This document shows positions 8,915 through 17,880 of a stretch of 64,000 nucleotides of DNA, piece by piece. How positions within the stretch are numbered: position 1 is the stretch's first letter; every line of letters begins with the position of its first letter. The DNA comes from Leptospira dzoumogneensis (lineage in GTDB: Bacteria; Spirochaetota; Leptospiria; Leptospirales; Leptospiraceae), in assembly GCF_004770895.1 (NCBI RefSeq), contig NZ_RQHS01000001.1, forward strand, positions 62,001-126,000, written 5' to 3'. The notes below the pieces were generated by a model. It made no database searches. It was not told where the DNA came from and worked only from the letters and a program-made list of their open reading frames with translations. The position numbers and the translations under genes were made by a program.

Positions 8915-9733
8915 ATGATCTTTCGAGCACTTATAATTCTATCCTTCTTCTCACTTATCAATTGCGAAAACGGTAAATCGGAACTACCACCTGTAGTTTT
9001 GGGATATATAGCTTTGGATTATCTCATTCTAACGGACCCGGATCGTTCTTCCGTTTATTTTTCCACGGTCAGATCCCTTGATTTAGATATTGCTTATGAA
9101 ACGGATGCGGAACCTTTCACTGGGAACTATATCGTCGGAGGTTCTAATATTTGGAATGTGACCGATAGTAATTTGCAGGATGTTTTTGCAGACAGAGGTT
9201 ATCCTGTTGCAGTTACTGTTCCGACTGATCTTTCGGAGATGAACGAGATCCCGAATCAGAATAGATCCACTTGGAGTGTGAATCAACTTTTGGATCTGGT
9301 GCCTAGATATAGAAAGAAATCTTCCAATTTTCAATCCACTAGTTTCTTTATCGTGTATGTAAGAGGACAGTTGGCAGACGCGCCTGGTGTGATTGCGGTT
9401 ACAATTTCAGGAGTTTTAGGAATTGGACCTCCCGTGATTTTTGTATTCAAAGATATGATAGAACAGTTTAGCAATATCGCTTCACCTGATAGAGTGAAGA
9501 AGGCGGAACAAATGACAGTGACCCATGAGCTTGGACATGCACTCGGGCTGGTTAATGCTGGGATCCCTTTATATTCTTCTCACCAAGACAAAGATCATGG
9601 AAATCATTGTACGAATTCATCCTGCGGAATGTTCTGGGCCTTAAGCGAGACCAAGGTCGAAACTTTCAGCCCAGCGAGTCCTTTAATTTTCGGACAAGAA
9701 TGTAGAGACGATATTCGAAACTACAATCCTTGA
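8915..9733 (+). CDS. predicted zinc metalloprotease lipoprotein
   Basis: This 272-residue protein has a signal peptide with lipobox LINC (about Cys17). Near the C-terminus lies HELGHALGL (His204) followed by SHQDKDHGNHC and SSCGM. HExxH supplies two zinc ligands and the catalytic glutamate; a downstream histidine and the Met of CGM resemble the third ligand and Met-turn of metzincin-like proteases. A similar arrangement occurs in secreted metalloproteases of Bacteroidota. The position 11 residue of the classical metzincin motif is Asn, not His or Asp, so the third ligand must come from the downstream His-rich segment. Probably surface or periplasmic. Its stop is immediately followed by the convergent glyQS stop. 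Confidence 0.72.
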   Translation: MIFRALIILSFFSLINCENGKSELPPVVLGYIALDYLILTDPDRSSVYFSTVRSLDLDIAYETDAEPFTGNYIVGGSNIWNVTDSNLQDVFADRGYPVAVTVPTDLSEMNEIPNQNRSTWSVNQLLDLVPRYRKKSSNFQSTSFFIVYVRGQLADAPGVIAVTISGVLGIGPPVIFVFKDMIEQFSNIASPDRVKKAEQMTVTHELGHALGLVNAGIPLYSSHQDKDHGNHCTNSSCGMFWALSETKVETFSPASPLIFGQECRDDIRNYNP

Positions 9734-11131
9734 TTAAAGTAACTTATTCGCGAAGTAAGACTTTAAAGAATCTATGGAGACCCTTTCTTGGGACATACTA
9801 TCTCTTTCTCTTACCGTAACGGATTTATCCGTTAAAGAATCATAATCTACAGTGATACAATAAGGAGTTCCGATCTCGTCCTGTCTGCGGTATCTTTTTC
9901 CGATAGCGCCGCCTTCGTCGTATTCCAAATTCCCTAAAGAAGATAGGTTCGCATAAATCGATTTTGCAAGTTCTGGAAGTCCGTCTTTTTTCATGAGAGG
10001 AAAAATCCCTATTTTCACAGGAGCAACTTGAGGAGCGAAACGAAGAACTGTTCTTGTTTCTCCATCCGCTAGTTTTTCTTCTGCGTAAGCGTCTGAAACG
10101 ACCGCTAAGAATAAACGGTTTAAGCCCAGTGCAGGTTCTACCACATAAGGCACATATTTTTTGTTAGCTGCCTGGTCTTGGTATTTCAGATCTTCTCCGG
10201 AGAATTTTTCATGTTGGGAAAGATCGTAATCAGTTCTAGAAGCAATACCCCAAAGTTCTCCCCATCCGAATCCGTATTTGTATTCGATATCGGAGGTAGC
10301 TTCGCTGTAAAAAGAAAGTTCTTCTTTCTCATGTTCTCTGATCTTCAGATTTTCTTTTCTTAAACCTACATGATCCGTTAAGAACTTAAGGCAATATTCC
10401 ACCCAATGAGAGAACCATTCTTTTTGGGTTCCCGGTTCGCAGAAGAATTCCATCTCCATCTGTTCGAATTCTCTGGTGCGGAAAACGAATTGTCTCGCCA
10501 TGATCTCGTTACGGAAAGATTTGCCAATCTGAGCGATCCCGAACGGGATCTTGTTCCTAGTCGTTGAGATAACGTTCTTAAAATTGATAAAAATACCTTG
10601 GGCAGTTTCCGGGCGAAGATAAATATCCTGCGAATCTTCTGCGGAAGCCCCATGAGAAGTTTTGAACATCAAATTGAAGTCTCTTGCTTCCGTGAAAGTT
10701 CCTCTATTACCGCAGTTCGGGCAGGCGAAATTTCCTGCCTTAATGACCTCGTTCATTTTTTCCAGGGTCAATCCTGTTGCCGCGCCTTCTCCTTTTTGGT
10801 CTTCCAAAAATTTGTCGGCTCTGATCCTGGTCTTACAATTTTTACAATCGATGAGTGGGTCGTTAAAATTAGAAACGTGTCCGGATGCTTCCCATACTTT
10901 CGGGTTCAGAAGGATAGAAGAATCCAATCCGACAACGTCTTCTCTCAAGTGGACAAAATGTTTCCACCAGAGTCTTTTTAAGTTATGGAGAAGTTCGGCT
11001 CCGTAAGGGCCATAGTCGAAGGTATTGGAAAGTCCTCCGTAAATTTCGGATCCGGGATAAACAAATCCTCTTCTTTTACAAACGGATACAATATCCTTGA
11101 GAGAGGAATCTAGGGTTTCTTTTTTCTCCAT
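9734..11131 (-). CDS. glyQS: glycine--tRNA ligase (alpha2 type)
   Basis: This class II synthetase charges tRNA-Gly. The 465-residue protein shows the family blocks: FVYPGSEIYGGLSNTFDYGP near the N-terminus, a zinc-knuckle-like insert (CKNC ... CPNC), RPETAQGIFINFKNV, IAQIGKSFRNEI with TREFEQMEMEFF, and the motif 3 segment EPALGLNRLFLAVV. This is the dimeric eukaryote/archaea-like form rather than the alpha2beta2 form. The start at 11131 (MEKKETLDSS) matches the expected domain start; 96 nt of upstream open frame lacks similarity and would overlap the divergent gene. Confidence 0.95.
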   Translation of the reverse strand: MEKKETLDSSLKDIVSVCKRRGFVYPGSEIYGGLSNTFDYGPYGAELLHNLKRLWWKHFVHLREDVVGLDSSILLNPKVWEASGHVSNFNDPLIDCKNCKTRIRADKFLEDQKGEGAATGLTLEKMNEVIKAGNFACPNCGNRGTFTEARDFNLMFKTSHGASAEDSQDIYLRPETAQGIFINFKNVISTTRNKIPFGIAQIGKSFRNEIMARQFVFRTREFEQMEMEFFCEPGTQKEWFSHWVEYCLKFLTDHVGLRKENLKIREHEKEELSFYSEATSDIEYKYGFGWGELWGIASRTDYDLSQHEKFSGEDLKYQDQAANKKYVPYVVEPALGLNRLFLAVVSDAYAEEKLADGETRTVLRFAPQVAPVKIGIFPLMKKDGLPELAKSIYANLSSLGNLEYDEGGAIGKRYRRQDEIGTPYCITVDYDSLTDKSVTVRERDSMSQERVSIDSLKSYFANKLL

Positions 11132-11245
11132 AGGTCCAAGGATTCTCGAATAGGATTCGTGATAAAGTATTAAATTCGTAGGAATTCCTTCAATTCTTGT
11201 TTGCTTCCGGAACAAGCTAGGGTCCAATGGACAAGGATATTCGGA

Positions 11246-12925
11246 ATGAAAAAGGAAATTTCGCAGAAGGAAAAATTAGTCTTTTGGGGGATCAATTTTC
11301 TCTCTTGGACCTCTCCCATTTCCATGATTGGGTTCGGGATCTTTTTTCCTCTGGGAGTTATCTTCCTATTTCCGAAAGAGGATAGGGTACTTAGGCCGGC
11401 ATTCCATTCCGTTTTTCTACAAGTAGTCCTCGGGCTGTTTTTATTTTCTCTAGAACTCCTATTTTTAATTTTTCCAAAAGCAGAAGAGATATTTTCTTTA
11501 TTCGTTCTGCTCAGTTCGGAAGAGCCTAGTTCATCCGGATTCCTTGTTCTAACTTTAATGTTCTTCCTGGGCCTGGCAGTATTTTTTCTACAGGCAAAAC
11601 ATATTCGAAAAAGTTTAAGACCGGAAGATCCAAGACCTCTTATCTTAAATCCGGTTTTAGTATTTCTGACCGTCGGCTGCTTAATACTATTCACTCATTA
11701 TTTAACATATTCCGATCCGTTCCGAACGAAGATGGCTACCTTTGCGGTCTTCTCCGAAAGCGTTTGGATTTTCTTTTTTACCGCAGTAGGACTTGCGGAA
11801 CTTCTATCCGGCAAAAGACCATTCTTCTTATTCAAGAGGCCTTGGGCCTGGTTTGTAAGACAAACCAGAGATTCGTTTGCAAAGGAAGAAGGGGATCTGC
11901 CTGCTTCTGCCAGAAAACGTAAGAACGCAAAAGTTAGAGATATTATCTTAGCGGGCTGGGGTCATATCTATACGGGACGTTTGTGGAAAGGATTTCCGAT
12001 CCTATTCGTATATCTGCTCGGGTTATTATTATTCGCTACATTTTTCTTCTCTTGGTGGGAACCTGCTTTAGGGATCCGCTTTCTTGCAAGTTTAGGTTTA
12101 AAACCTGGGCTTTCCGATAAAAAGTTTTTTGAAGTGGCATCTTCCGTTTGGATTTGGTCTGCGATCTTAACTGTATTAGTTTTAGTTAATGTGTTTTCAG
12201 GATGGCTGCTCCGGAGATCCTTTCATTCTAAAACTCCTCTTTTGGGTTTGAGCCCGGGTTTTGAGAATAACCTTGGATTAAGCGTTTTGGTCCATCTAAT
12301 AGTGATCTGTTTGATCTTACTTATGCCGACCACGATCGCTTTCCAAAAAGAAAGTAAATCCCGTCCTACGGATCATTTTACACCCGAGAATCATGCTGAA
12401 TTCTATTTTATAGATCCGAATCTTCCGGATGAGGTAAAAGGACTCAATGGCGGTGTGATTACCGGAACGGATACGCCTAATAGTACCCAAGGTGAAAAGA
12501 TCCCTGAAGAAAAACCTTCAGACGAGGGCAGAGTAAAGGGAGAAGTTAAAAAGATCAAAGGTAAAAAACTTCCTCCTACTTATTCCAATTATATCTCCGC
12601 AAAGATGAGAACTTTCGAATCCTTTATGGATTATTGGAGAAGTGCTCCTCGAAATTATTCCTGCGTAGTAGCTTATACGATTACTCCGGATGGAGAAGTT
12701 GTGGATGTGGAACTTGTACAAAATTCTCCTTATCCGGAACAAGACCAAAGAACATTGGAATTGATCGAGAACCTATCTCCTATGATGCCTCCTCCCGGAA
12801 CAAAAGGTTATATAAGAGTCACGGAACTTTTCTGGAATGGGCCTTTGGATGCTAAGGCTATGCCCACTCCTTTACAACAAGAGCTGGTGAATATGTTCGA
12901 CGGCCGTTATATGGAGGAATTATGA
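11246..12925 (+). CDS. polytopic membrane protein with TonB-like C-terminal domain
   Basis: The 559-residue protein has about eight to ten hydrophobic segments in the first two thirds, including an ILAGWGHIYTGRLWKGFPI motif near residue 235 that resembles TM2/DUF5683-type turns. After the last membrane segment comes a Pro/Lys/Glu-rich linker and a C-terminal region (YSCVVAYTITPDGEVVDVEL ... LSPMMPPPGTKGYIRVTELF) with the features of a TonB C-terminal domain, though it is fused to a multi-spanning module rather than one anchor helix. The ATG at 11246 has AAGGAT 8 nt upstream. Its stop overlaps the PrsW-family start by 4 nt, implying translational coupling. Confidence 0.65.
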   Translation: MKKEISQKEKLVFWGINFLSWTSPISMIGFGIFFPLGVIFLFPKEDRVLRPAFHSVFLQVVLGLFLFSLELLFLIFPKAEEIFSLFVLLSSEEPSSSGFLVLTLMFFLGLAVFFLQAKHIRKSLRPEDPRPLILNPVLVFLTVGCLILFTHYLTYSDPFRTKMATFAVFSESVWIFFFTAVGLAELLSGKRPFFLFKRPWAWFVRQTRDSFAKEEGDLPASARKRKNAKVRDIILAGWGHIYTGRLWKGFPILFVYLLGLLLFATFFFSWWEPALGIRFLASLGLKPGLSDKKFFEVASSVWIWSAILTVLVLVNVFSGWLLRRSFHSKTPLLGLSPGFENNLGLSVLVHLIVICLILLMPTTIAFQKESKSRPTDHFTPENHAEFYFIDPNLPDEVKGLNGGVITGTDTPNSTQGEKIPEEKPSDEGRVKGEVKKIKGKKLPPTYSNYISAKMRTFESFMDYWRSAPRNYSCVVAYTITPDGEVVDVELVQNSPYPEQDQRTLELIENLSPMMPPPGTKGYIRVTELFWNGPLDAKAMPTPLQQELVNMFDGRYMEEL

Positions 12926-13710
12926 GTTTAGAAGTAATTCTTCTTGCGATCGGAAGTATTTTTCCTTGGGGATTTTATCTTATCTATACCCAGCCCAACA
13001 CGGGTAGAGAAAAACGTTTCTTTTTTATAATATTCTTCGCGCTACTTTTAGGATGGATCTCCACTGAACTAGTCCTTCGTGCGAGTGCCTTCATTTGGCC
13101 AGAGACGGAGATCAAGGCTAAGGTAGCAAAATCAATTCTTTCCCAAACTGCATTTCTTGCATTCGTGAAAGCGGGAATGATGGAAGAATTATGTAAATCC
13201 ATCCTGATCGTTTCATTATCCCTTATCCTCGCTTTTGATTGGAAGAAAAAGGAATTCCTCCCGGAAACGTTTTTAGTAGGTGGGTTTGTAGCATTGGGTT
13301 TTGCAGGAATAGAAAATTATCATTATATTCTGACCGCAAAAGAAGATGATAGGATCCATACTTTCATTCTAAGAACATTAAAATCTTCGAATGCACATTT
13401 ACTCATTAATTTATGTTTTGCACTTTGTCTGATCAAAAGTAATAAAAGACAGTTCCCGGACAAGTATTGGTATATTCTTTCCGGGTTCTTACTTGCTGTG
13501 GTCCAACACGGACTATTCGACTTTTTTGTGATCCCAGTCGGAAGATTCGGACATTGGGCGGCAACAGCACTCTTCGTAGGGATTTGGGTCTGGATCGTGA
13601 AAGACAGAAGAGTGTATATGAAAGAAGAAAAAATATATAAAGAAAAACCTCCCCAGGAAAAGCCTCTTAATGAAGAAGTTTCTCAGGTCGTTCCAGAGAT
13701 AATCCGTTGA
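12922..13710 (+). CDS. PrsW-family intramembrane metalloprotease
   Basis: The 262-residue polytopic protein has the PrsW signature motifs: MMEELCKS (EExxK, about residues 84-91), GFAGIENYHYI (second glutamate), a third motif in SSNAHLLINLC, and QHGLFDFF (HxxxD). PrsW proteins cleave membrane proteins, for example anti-sigma factors; the target here is unknown. It overlaps the upstream TonB-like gene (ATGA) and the downstream prmA gene, so all are one operon. The C-terminus is a charged cytoplasmic tail (KEEKIYKEKPPQEKP). Confidence 0.85.
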   Translation: MSLEVILLAIGSIFPWGFYLIYTQPNTGREKRFFFIIFFALLLGWISTELVLRASAFIWPETEIKAKVAKSILSQTAFLAFVKAGMMEELCKSILIVSLSLILAFDWKKKEFLPETFLVGGFVALGFAGIENYHYILTAKEDDRIHTFILRTLKSSNAHLLINLCFALCLIKSNKRQFPDKYWYILSGFLLAVVQHGLFDFFVIPVGRFGHWAATALFVGIWVWIVKDRRVYMKEEKIYKEKPPQEKPLNEEVSQVVPEIIR

Positions 13711-14615
13711 AATACAAAGAGATAAGAGTTTCCATTCCGAAAGATTTTGCGGAAGAATTTTCCGCCTACTTGGACGAATGGCAGGTAGCAGGATATTACG
13801 AAATTCTATTCGATAGGGAAGAACCTAGAAAACCGGACGAAGAGATTATCTCGGATAATACTCCGATCAGAGTGTATCTGGCAGAAGATGATGTTCAGTC
13901 GGAAGCCAAAATTTGGGTCTATCTACAAACAGTCGCTCCGGAAAATTCTTTTGCAGAATCCAGATGGATAGAAACAAAAGAATACGAAGAAGCTTATAAA
14001 GAATTTTATAAACCGTTTTCAGTCGGAGTTTTCTGGGTGGTGCCTACCTGGGAAAAAGAAGACTGGGAAAAAAACAAAAAGTTAGAACAAAAAGATTCCC
14101 TTCCGGTTTATATCAATCCGGGGCTTGCATTCGGAACAGGACATCATGAAACTACTCGTTTGGTTTTATCCAGGCTTGGCTCCATAGATCTGAAAGGAAA
14201 GAAGGTCGCTGATATTGGTGCAGGTTCCGGGATCCTATCCGTGGCAGCGGCAAAATTAGACGCATCTAAAATTATAGCAGTGGATATAGATCCGAATGCC
14301 GTACGTTCCTCCACATTTAATAGGGACGAGAACGGGATCTCTCCGGAAGTTTTAGTAGTGGAAGAAGGGGGATTCGATCATCCGCAAATTTCTTCCGAAC
14401 AATTCGATCTATGTGTTGCTAATATCACATTCGCGGTCTTAAAAGCGAATATGGAAAAGATCGCAGGACTTCATACGGATCATTTTCTTTTTAGCGGTGT
14501 GATCACGGAAAGAAAAGAGGAATTTCTGGAACTTCTATCTTCCCAAGTAGGAGGTAAATCTTTATATGAAACCTCCTGGAACGGATGGGAGCTGATAGAA
14601 TGGATCCGCAAATAG
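13707..14615 (+). CDS. prmA: ribosomal protein L11 methyltransferase
   Basis: PrmA trimethylates ribosomal protein L11 using S-adenosylmethionine. The 302-residue protein has the family marker NPGLAFGTGHHETTR (about residues 137-151), the SAM-binding VADIGAGSGILSVAAAKL, the acidic IIAVDIDPNAV and the catalytic-region CVANITFAVL. The start is TTG at 13707, which overlaps the preceding stop as TTGA, indicating coupled translation with the PrsW gene. A poor AGAGAT element is the only ribosome binding site, consistent with dependence on coupling. Confidence 0.92.
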   Translation: MKYKEIRVSIPKDFAEEFSAYLDEWQVAGYYEILFDREEPRKPDEEIISDNTPIRVYLAEDDVQSEAKIWVYLQTVAPENSFAESRWIETKEYEEAYKEFYKPFSVGVFWVVPTWEKEDWEKNKKLEQKDSLPVYINPGLAFGTGHHETTRLVLSRLGSIDLKGKKVADIGAGSGILSVAAAKLDASKIIAVDIDPNAVRSSTFNRDENGISPEVLVVEEGGFDHPQISSEQFDLCVANITFAVLKANMEKIAGLHTDHFLFSGVITERKEEFLELLSSQVGGKSLYETSWNGWELIEWIRK

Positions 14616-14651
14616 TATTACGTTTTATTAATAATTAATATCGGAGAAAAA

Positions 14652-15653
14652 ATGAGACATTACGACGTATTCGGAATAGGGAACGCACTTGTGGATATTC
14701 TAATCCCTACCGAAGATTCTTTTTTACAAAAAATGGGCTGGAACAAAGGGATCATGACCCTGGTGGATGCAGAAGTGCAGGGTGGGGTCCTTACCGCTTT
14801 AGATGGACATAAAAAAGAATTAAGATCAGGCGGAAGTGCTGCGAATACGATGATCGCACTCGCAAATTCAGGAGGGACCGGAACCTATACCGGAAAAGTA
14901 AGCGAGGACACTTACGGGGAATTTTACAAACAGGACATGGAGAAGGCAGGGATCTTATTCGAAGTTCCTCCTTCCAAGGAAGGGCATACCGGGACATGTG
15001 TGATCCTTACGACTCCAGATGCAGAGAGAACAATGCTCACTCATTTGGGAATTTCTTCCACATTGACCAAACAAGATCTGGATCTGGAAAAACTAAAGGT
15101 CTCTTCTTATAGTTATGTGGAAGGATATCTTTGGGACGGACCATCCACCAAAGAAGCTTGTCTTTTGGCAATGGAAGAATCCAAAAAAGCGGGAGTAAAG
15201 GTGGCATTTACCTTCAGCGATCCGTTCTGCGTAAACCGTTCCAGAGAGGATTTTTTAAAACTCACTAAAGAATATTGTGATTTAGTTTTTTGTAATGCAG
15301 AAGAAGCAAAGGCACTCGCCGCTACAGAATCCAAAGAAGACGCTTTAAAATTTATCTCATCCATTTGTAAGAATGTAATGATGACGGACGGTTCCAACGG
15401 TGCGTTCTCTTCCGTAAACGGGACTATCAGTCATATCGGCGGATTTCCTGCCCAGAATTTATTAGATACTACCGGAGCAGGGGATTGTTTTGCGGCAGGT
15501 GTTCTTTACGGACTCACCCACGGATTTTCACCTGATAATGCGGCAAGATGGGGAAATTACGTTGCATCCAGGATCGTACAAGAGATCGGACCTAGACTTT
15601 CCGTCAGACTTATGGGCAGACAGGAAGAAATATTAGGGAAGACACGTAGTTAA
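14652..15653 (+). CDS. PfkB-family adenosine kinase
   Basis: The 333-residue protein begins MRHYDVFGIGNALVDIL and has the PfkB signature 1 region (RSGGSAANTMIALANSGG) and signature 2 DTTGAGDCFAAG (about residues 272-283, catalytic Asp in GAGD). Overall it resembles bacterial adenosine-kinase-like sugar kinases, which phosphorylate adenosine to AMP; other ribonucleoside substrates are possible. GGAG lies 6 nt before the ATG. It follows prmA by 36 nt and probably ends that operon. An ACGCAGAG-type repeat begins immediately after its stop. Confidence 0.88.
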   Translation: MRHYDVFGIGNALVDILIPTEDSFLQKMGWNKGIMTLVDAEVQGGVLTALDGHKKELRSGGSAANTMIALANSGGTGTYTGKVSEDTYGEFYKQDMEKAGILFEVPPSKEGHTGTCVILTTPDAERTMLTHLGISSTLTKQDLDLEKLKVSSYSYVEGYLWDGPSTKEACLLAMEESKKAGVKVAFTFSDPFCVNRSREDFLKLTKEYCDLVFCNAEEAKALAATESKEDALKFISSICKNVMMTDGSNGAFSSVNGTISHIGGFPAQNLLDTTGAGDCFAAGVLYGLTHGFSPDNAARWGNYVASRIVQEIGPRLSVRLMGRQEEILGKTRS

Positions 15654-15796
15654 GAGAGAGACGCTAAGGTATCTCACGCAGAGGCGCTAAGTCGCAGAGA
15701 GAAACAGGTTGGTGGAAGCTTGGTACTTGCATGCTTGCTGTAGGTATTCCAACAGGATTCAACTCTGAATATGAAAAAAACTCTGCGACTTTTCCC
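15654..15796. repeat. ACGCAGAG-type repeat plus palindrome copy between convergent genes
   Basis: The intergenic stretch begins GAGAGACGCTAAGG and contains CACGCAGAGGCGCTAAG and TCGCAGAGAG, then a palindrome-family copy TGTAGGTATTCCAACA at 15739-15754, and ends with the inverted CTCTGCGACTT. The same words recur in four other convergent or 3' regions of the window. Confidence 0.7.
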
Positions 15797-17062
15797 CTAA
15801 GGACAAGAATAAGTTAAAGAAACAGTGCTCATGTTTCCGTTCTCCGGAACGGAAAATGTGAGCGGAGTTCCTACGATCGTATCCGGAAAACCGTCCAGGT
15901 TTCCAGTATCAGCCAGACAATACAGCTTATGAGTTCCGGAATTGATGTATTTCATCTTTACTGTTCCATTTCTTGCGGGTGTGGCAGCTAATGGAAGTTT
16001 TGTAAGAATATCCGTTTCATTCTCTCTAAAAACCGCAAAATAATGAGTTAAATTTCCGGAGCCGCCTGTGATTGCCAAAGAAGAGGCCCCGCTTGGATAG
16101 ATAGTCCTGGATCTGGACAAAATCCCTCCACCCATATCAGTCTGTCCTTGGTGATTTACTTTCCAATCGCTGATAGAGATCAAAGTCGCCGCAGTACTTC
16201 CGTCAGCTGCTTTGATGGAGTGAACCATTAGATTTTCCTTAAGGTTCATTCTTACTTCGAAAATATAAGGCTCGAATCCAGGTTTAAAGTCCATATCCGC
16301 TTCTCCGGGTTGTACGGAATAGAGAAGAGGGAATACTAATGGATACGCCGATTTATCGGTGGTCCCTGCTGCGTATGCAAGTCTTGGAACTATATTAAAT
16401 CCATACACACCATAGTTATCGAAGAAGGTTACTTTTGTAAGATCTACCCCCGGTGAATTTCCCCAACCGGTAACAAGGGAGCGGATATAAGTTCCGGTAT
16501 AATAATACTGGCTTGCGAGTCCTGAAGAAGTTCCTGCAGTAGGATCGTTGGAAGGAAATTCCGCTCCTTCTCCATTTAAGAACTGGATCATTTTGAATTC
16601 GCCGTTCAGGGATCGGCAGGTGTTTGCATTCAATGTATAAGGTTGGGTACAATACACTTCTCTATTAGGAGCGACGTTATCCCAGAAAGCTTTTGCAGCT
16701 GCAACAGTTCTGATCTGAGAAAGATTATTCAGACCGTCTTGGTATTTGGAAGAAATTCGGATCTCACCTATATCGATATAGATGGGAAGATTTGCCATTT
16801 TAGGAAGACCTGCTAGATTGAAAGCAGTATCCCCGGACAGATCTTCGTATACATTCCCGGTTCCGTTATTGTATTCTGAAAATTCCAAAGGACTGTCCGT
16901 GGCATAAGTACCTTTCATTAGAAGTAACATTCTATTATTGAAAAGGGTACTAATTACGGGGTTATCAGTGGCGTTCCCTTCCCAATGCCCTACCTTACAA
17001 TCTGAAACGAATGCTAGCGAAAAACAAAAAAGGTATAGAAGACGATTCGTTTTAGAGATCAT
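15797..17062 (-). CDS. Leptospira-type lipoprotein of unknown function
   Basis: The 421-residue product has a signal peptide with lipobox VSDC (Cys22). The mature protein is rich in Asn, Thr, Ser, Tyr and Gly, with repeated beta-strand-like segments and acidic turns, as in surface lipoproteins. No known domain was recognised. Its ATG overlaps the stop of the upstream outer-membrane protein gene by 4 nt, so the two are translationally coupled and may act at the same membrane. Confidence 0.7.
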   Translation of the reverse strand: MISKTNRLLYLFCFSLAFVSDCKVGHWEGNATDNPVISTLFNNRMLLLMKGTYATDSPLEFSEYNNGTGNVYEDLSGDTAFNLAGLPKMANLPIYIDIGEIRISSKYQDGLNNLSQIRTVAAAKAFWDNVAPNREVYCTQPYTLNANTCRSLNGEFKMIQFLNGEGAEFPSNDPTAGTSSGLASQYYYTGTYIRSLVTGWGNSPGVDLTKVTFFDNYGVYGFNIVPRLAYAAGTTDKSAYPLVFPLLYSVQPGEADMDFKPGFEPYIFEVRMNLKENLMVHSIKAADGSTAATLISISDWKVNHQGQTDMGGGILSRSRTIYPSGASSLAITGGSGNLTHYFAVFRENETDILTKLPLAATPARNGTVKMKYINSGTHKLYCLADTGNLDGFPDTIVGTPLTFSVPENGNMSTVSLTYSCP

Positions 17063-17880
17063 AAGAATACGCTCACCATTAAACCGAAATGGAAAAATTC
17101 AGTATCCACTTTATTGTAATAATACGGGTTATTTAACCTGGAATCCACAGTAGGACCTACATAAGGATACTTTGTTTCCGCGGGTGAATTTAAATCTGAT
17201 TCATAAATTTTATTATAATCCAGTCGGATACCGATCCGGATCTTCTTCCCGGCAACAAAACTCGCTTCGAATCCTGCATATAACGTATTGTCCCAGCGGG
17301 AAGTGTTTGCAGGTCTTGCAACCACATAGGTTTCTCCGAATCCGGCCTTCACCATAAATGTGATCGGAAGTTCGAAGGGAAGTTTGTAACAGAGAGCGGA
17401 ATATACAGGTATAGTGGTAAGTGCTCTTTCCGATCTGGACAGATAGTTGGAATAGGAAGCTCCTACTTCTACATAAAAGATCCAAGGCCAAGGAATTCTA
17501 TAGAAGAATCCACCACCCAAAGTGGTATCCAAATATTTCTGAGCTTCCGATCCAGGGAATGGGTTAGAAGCACCAACCCAGGCGCCAATTTCCGGTTTTC
17601 TATTATCATAGAATGCAGGAAGTTCTTCCTCTAATTCTTCGTCGTCGGTGCCGTCTTTTTTATCGGAACGGGAGAGTCCGGAAGAAGGCAGATTTCCGCC
17701 TGCTTGTGCCAGGATCAATTCTCCATTTCTAAAACTGTTCCCGATCTTATTAAAATCCATAGGAGGAGAAACAGGATTACCTCCCAGGTATTTTACCGCT
17801 TTATTATCCAGTTGGTCCGGATAAGAGAAGGCCTGCGCCCATGGGAAAAGTAAAAATGCGATCGGAAGGAGTTTTTTCAT
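17059..17880 (-). CDS. predicted outer-membrane beta-barrel protein
   Basis: The 273-residue protein has a signal peptide, a disordered region with an acidic patch (DGTDDEELEEEL) and then a C-terminal half with alternating hydrophobic residues and aromatic girdles (GGGFFYRIPWPWIFYVEVGA, YAGFEASFVAGKKIRIGIRL). It ends with HFGLMVSVFL, a terminal strand typical of outer-membrane barrels. About eight strands can be drawn. It overlaps truA upstream and the lipoprotein gene downstream by 4 nt each. Confidence 0.7.
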   Translation of the reverse strand: MKKLLPIAFLLFPWAQAFSYPDQLDNKAVKYLGGNPVSPPMDFNKIGNSFRNGELILAQAGGNLPSSGLSRSDKKDGTDDEELEEELPAFYDNRKPEIGAWVGASNPFPGSEAQKYLDTTLGGGFFYRIPWPWIFYVEVGASYSNYLSRSERALTTIPVYSALCYKLPFELPITFMVKAGFGETYVVARPANTSRWDNTLYAGFEASFVAGKKIRIGIRLDYNKIYESDLNSPAETKYPYVGPTVDSRLNNPYYYNKVDTEFFHFGLMVSVFL

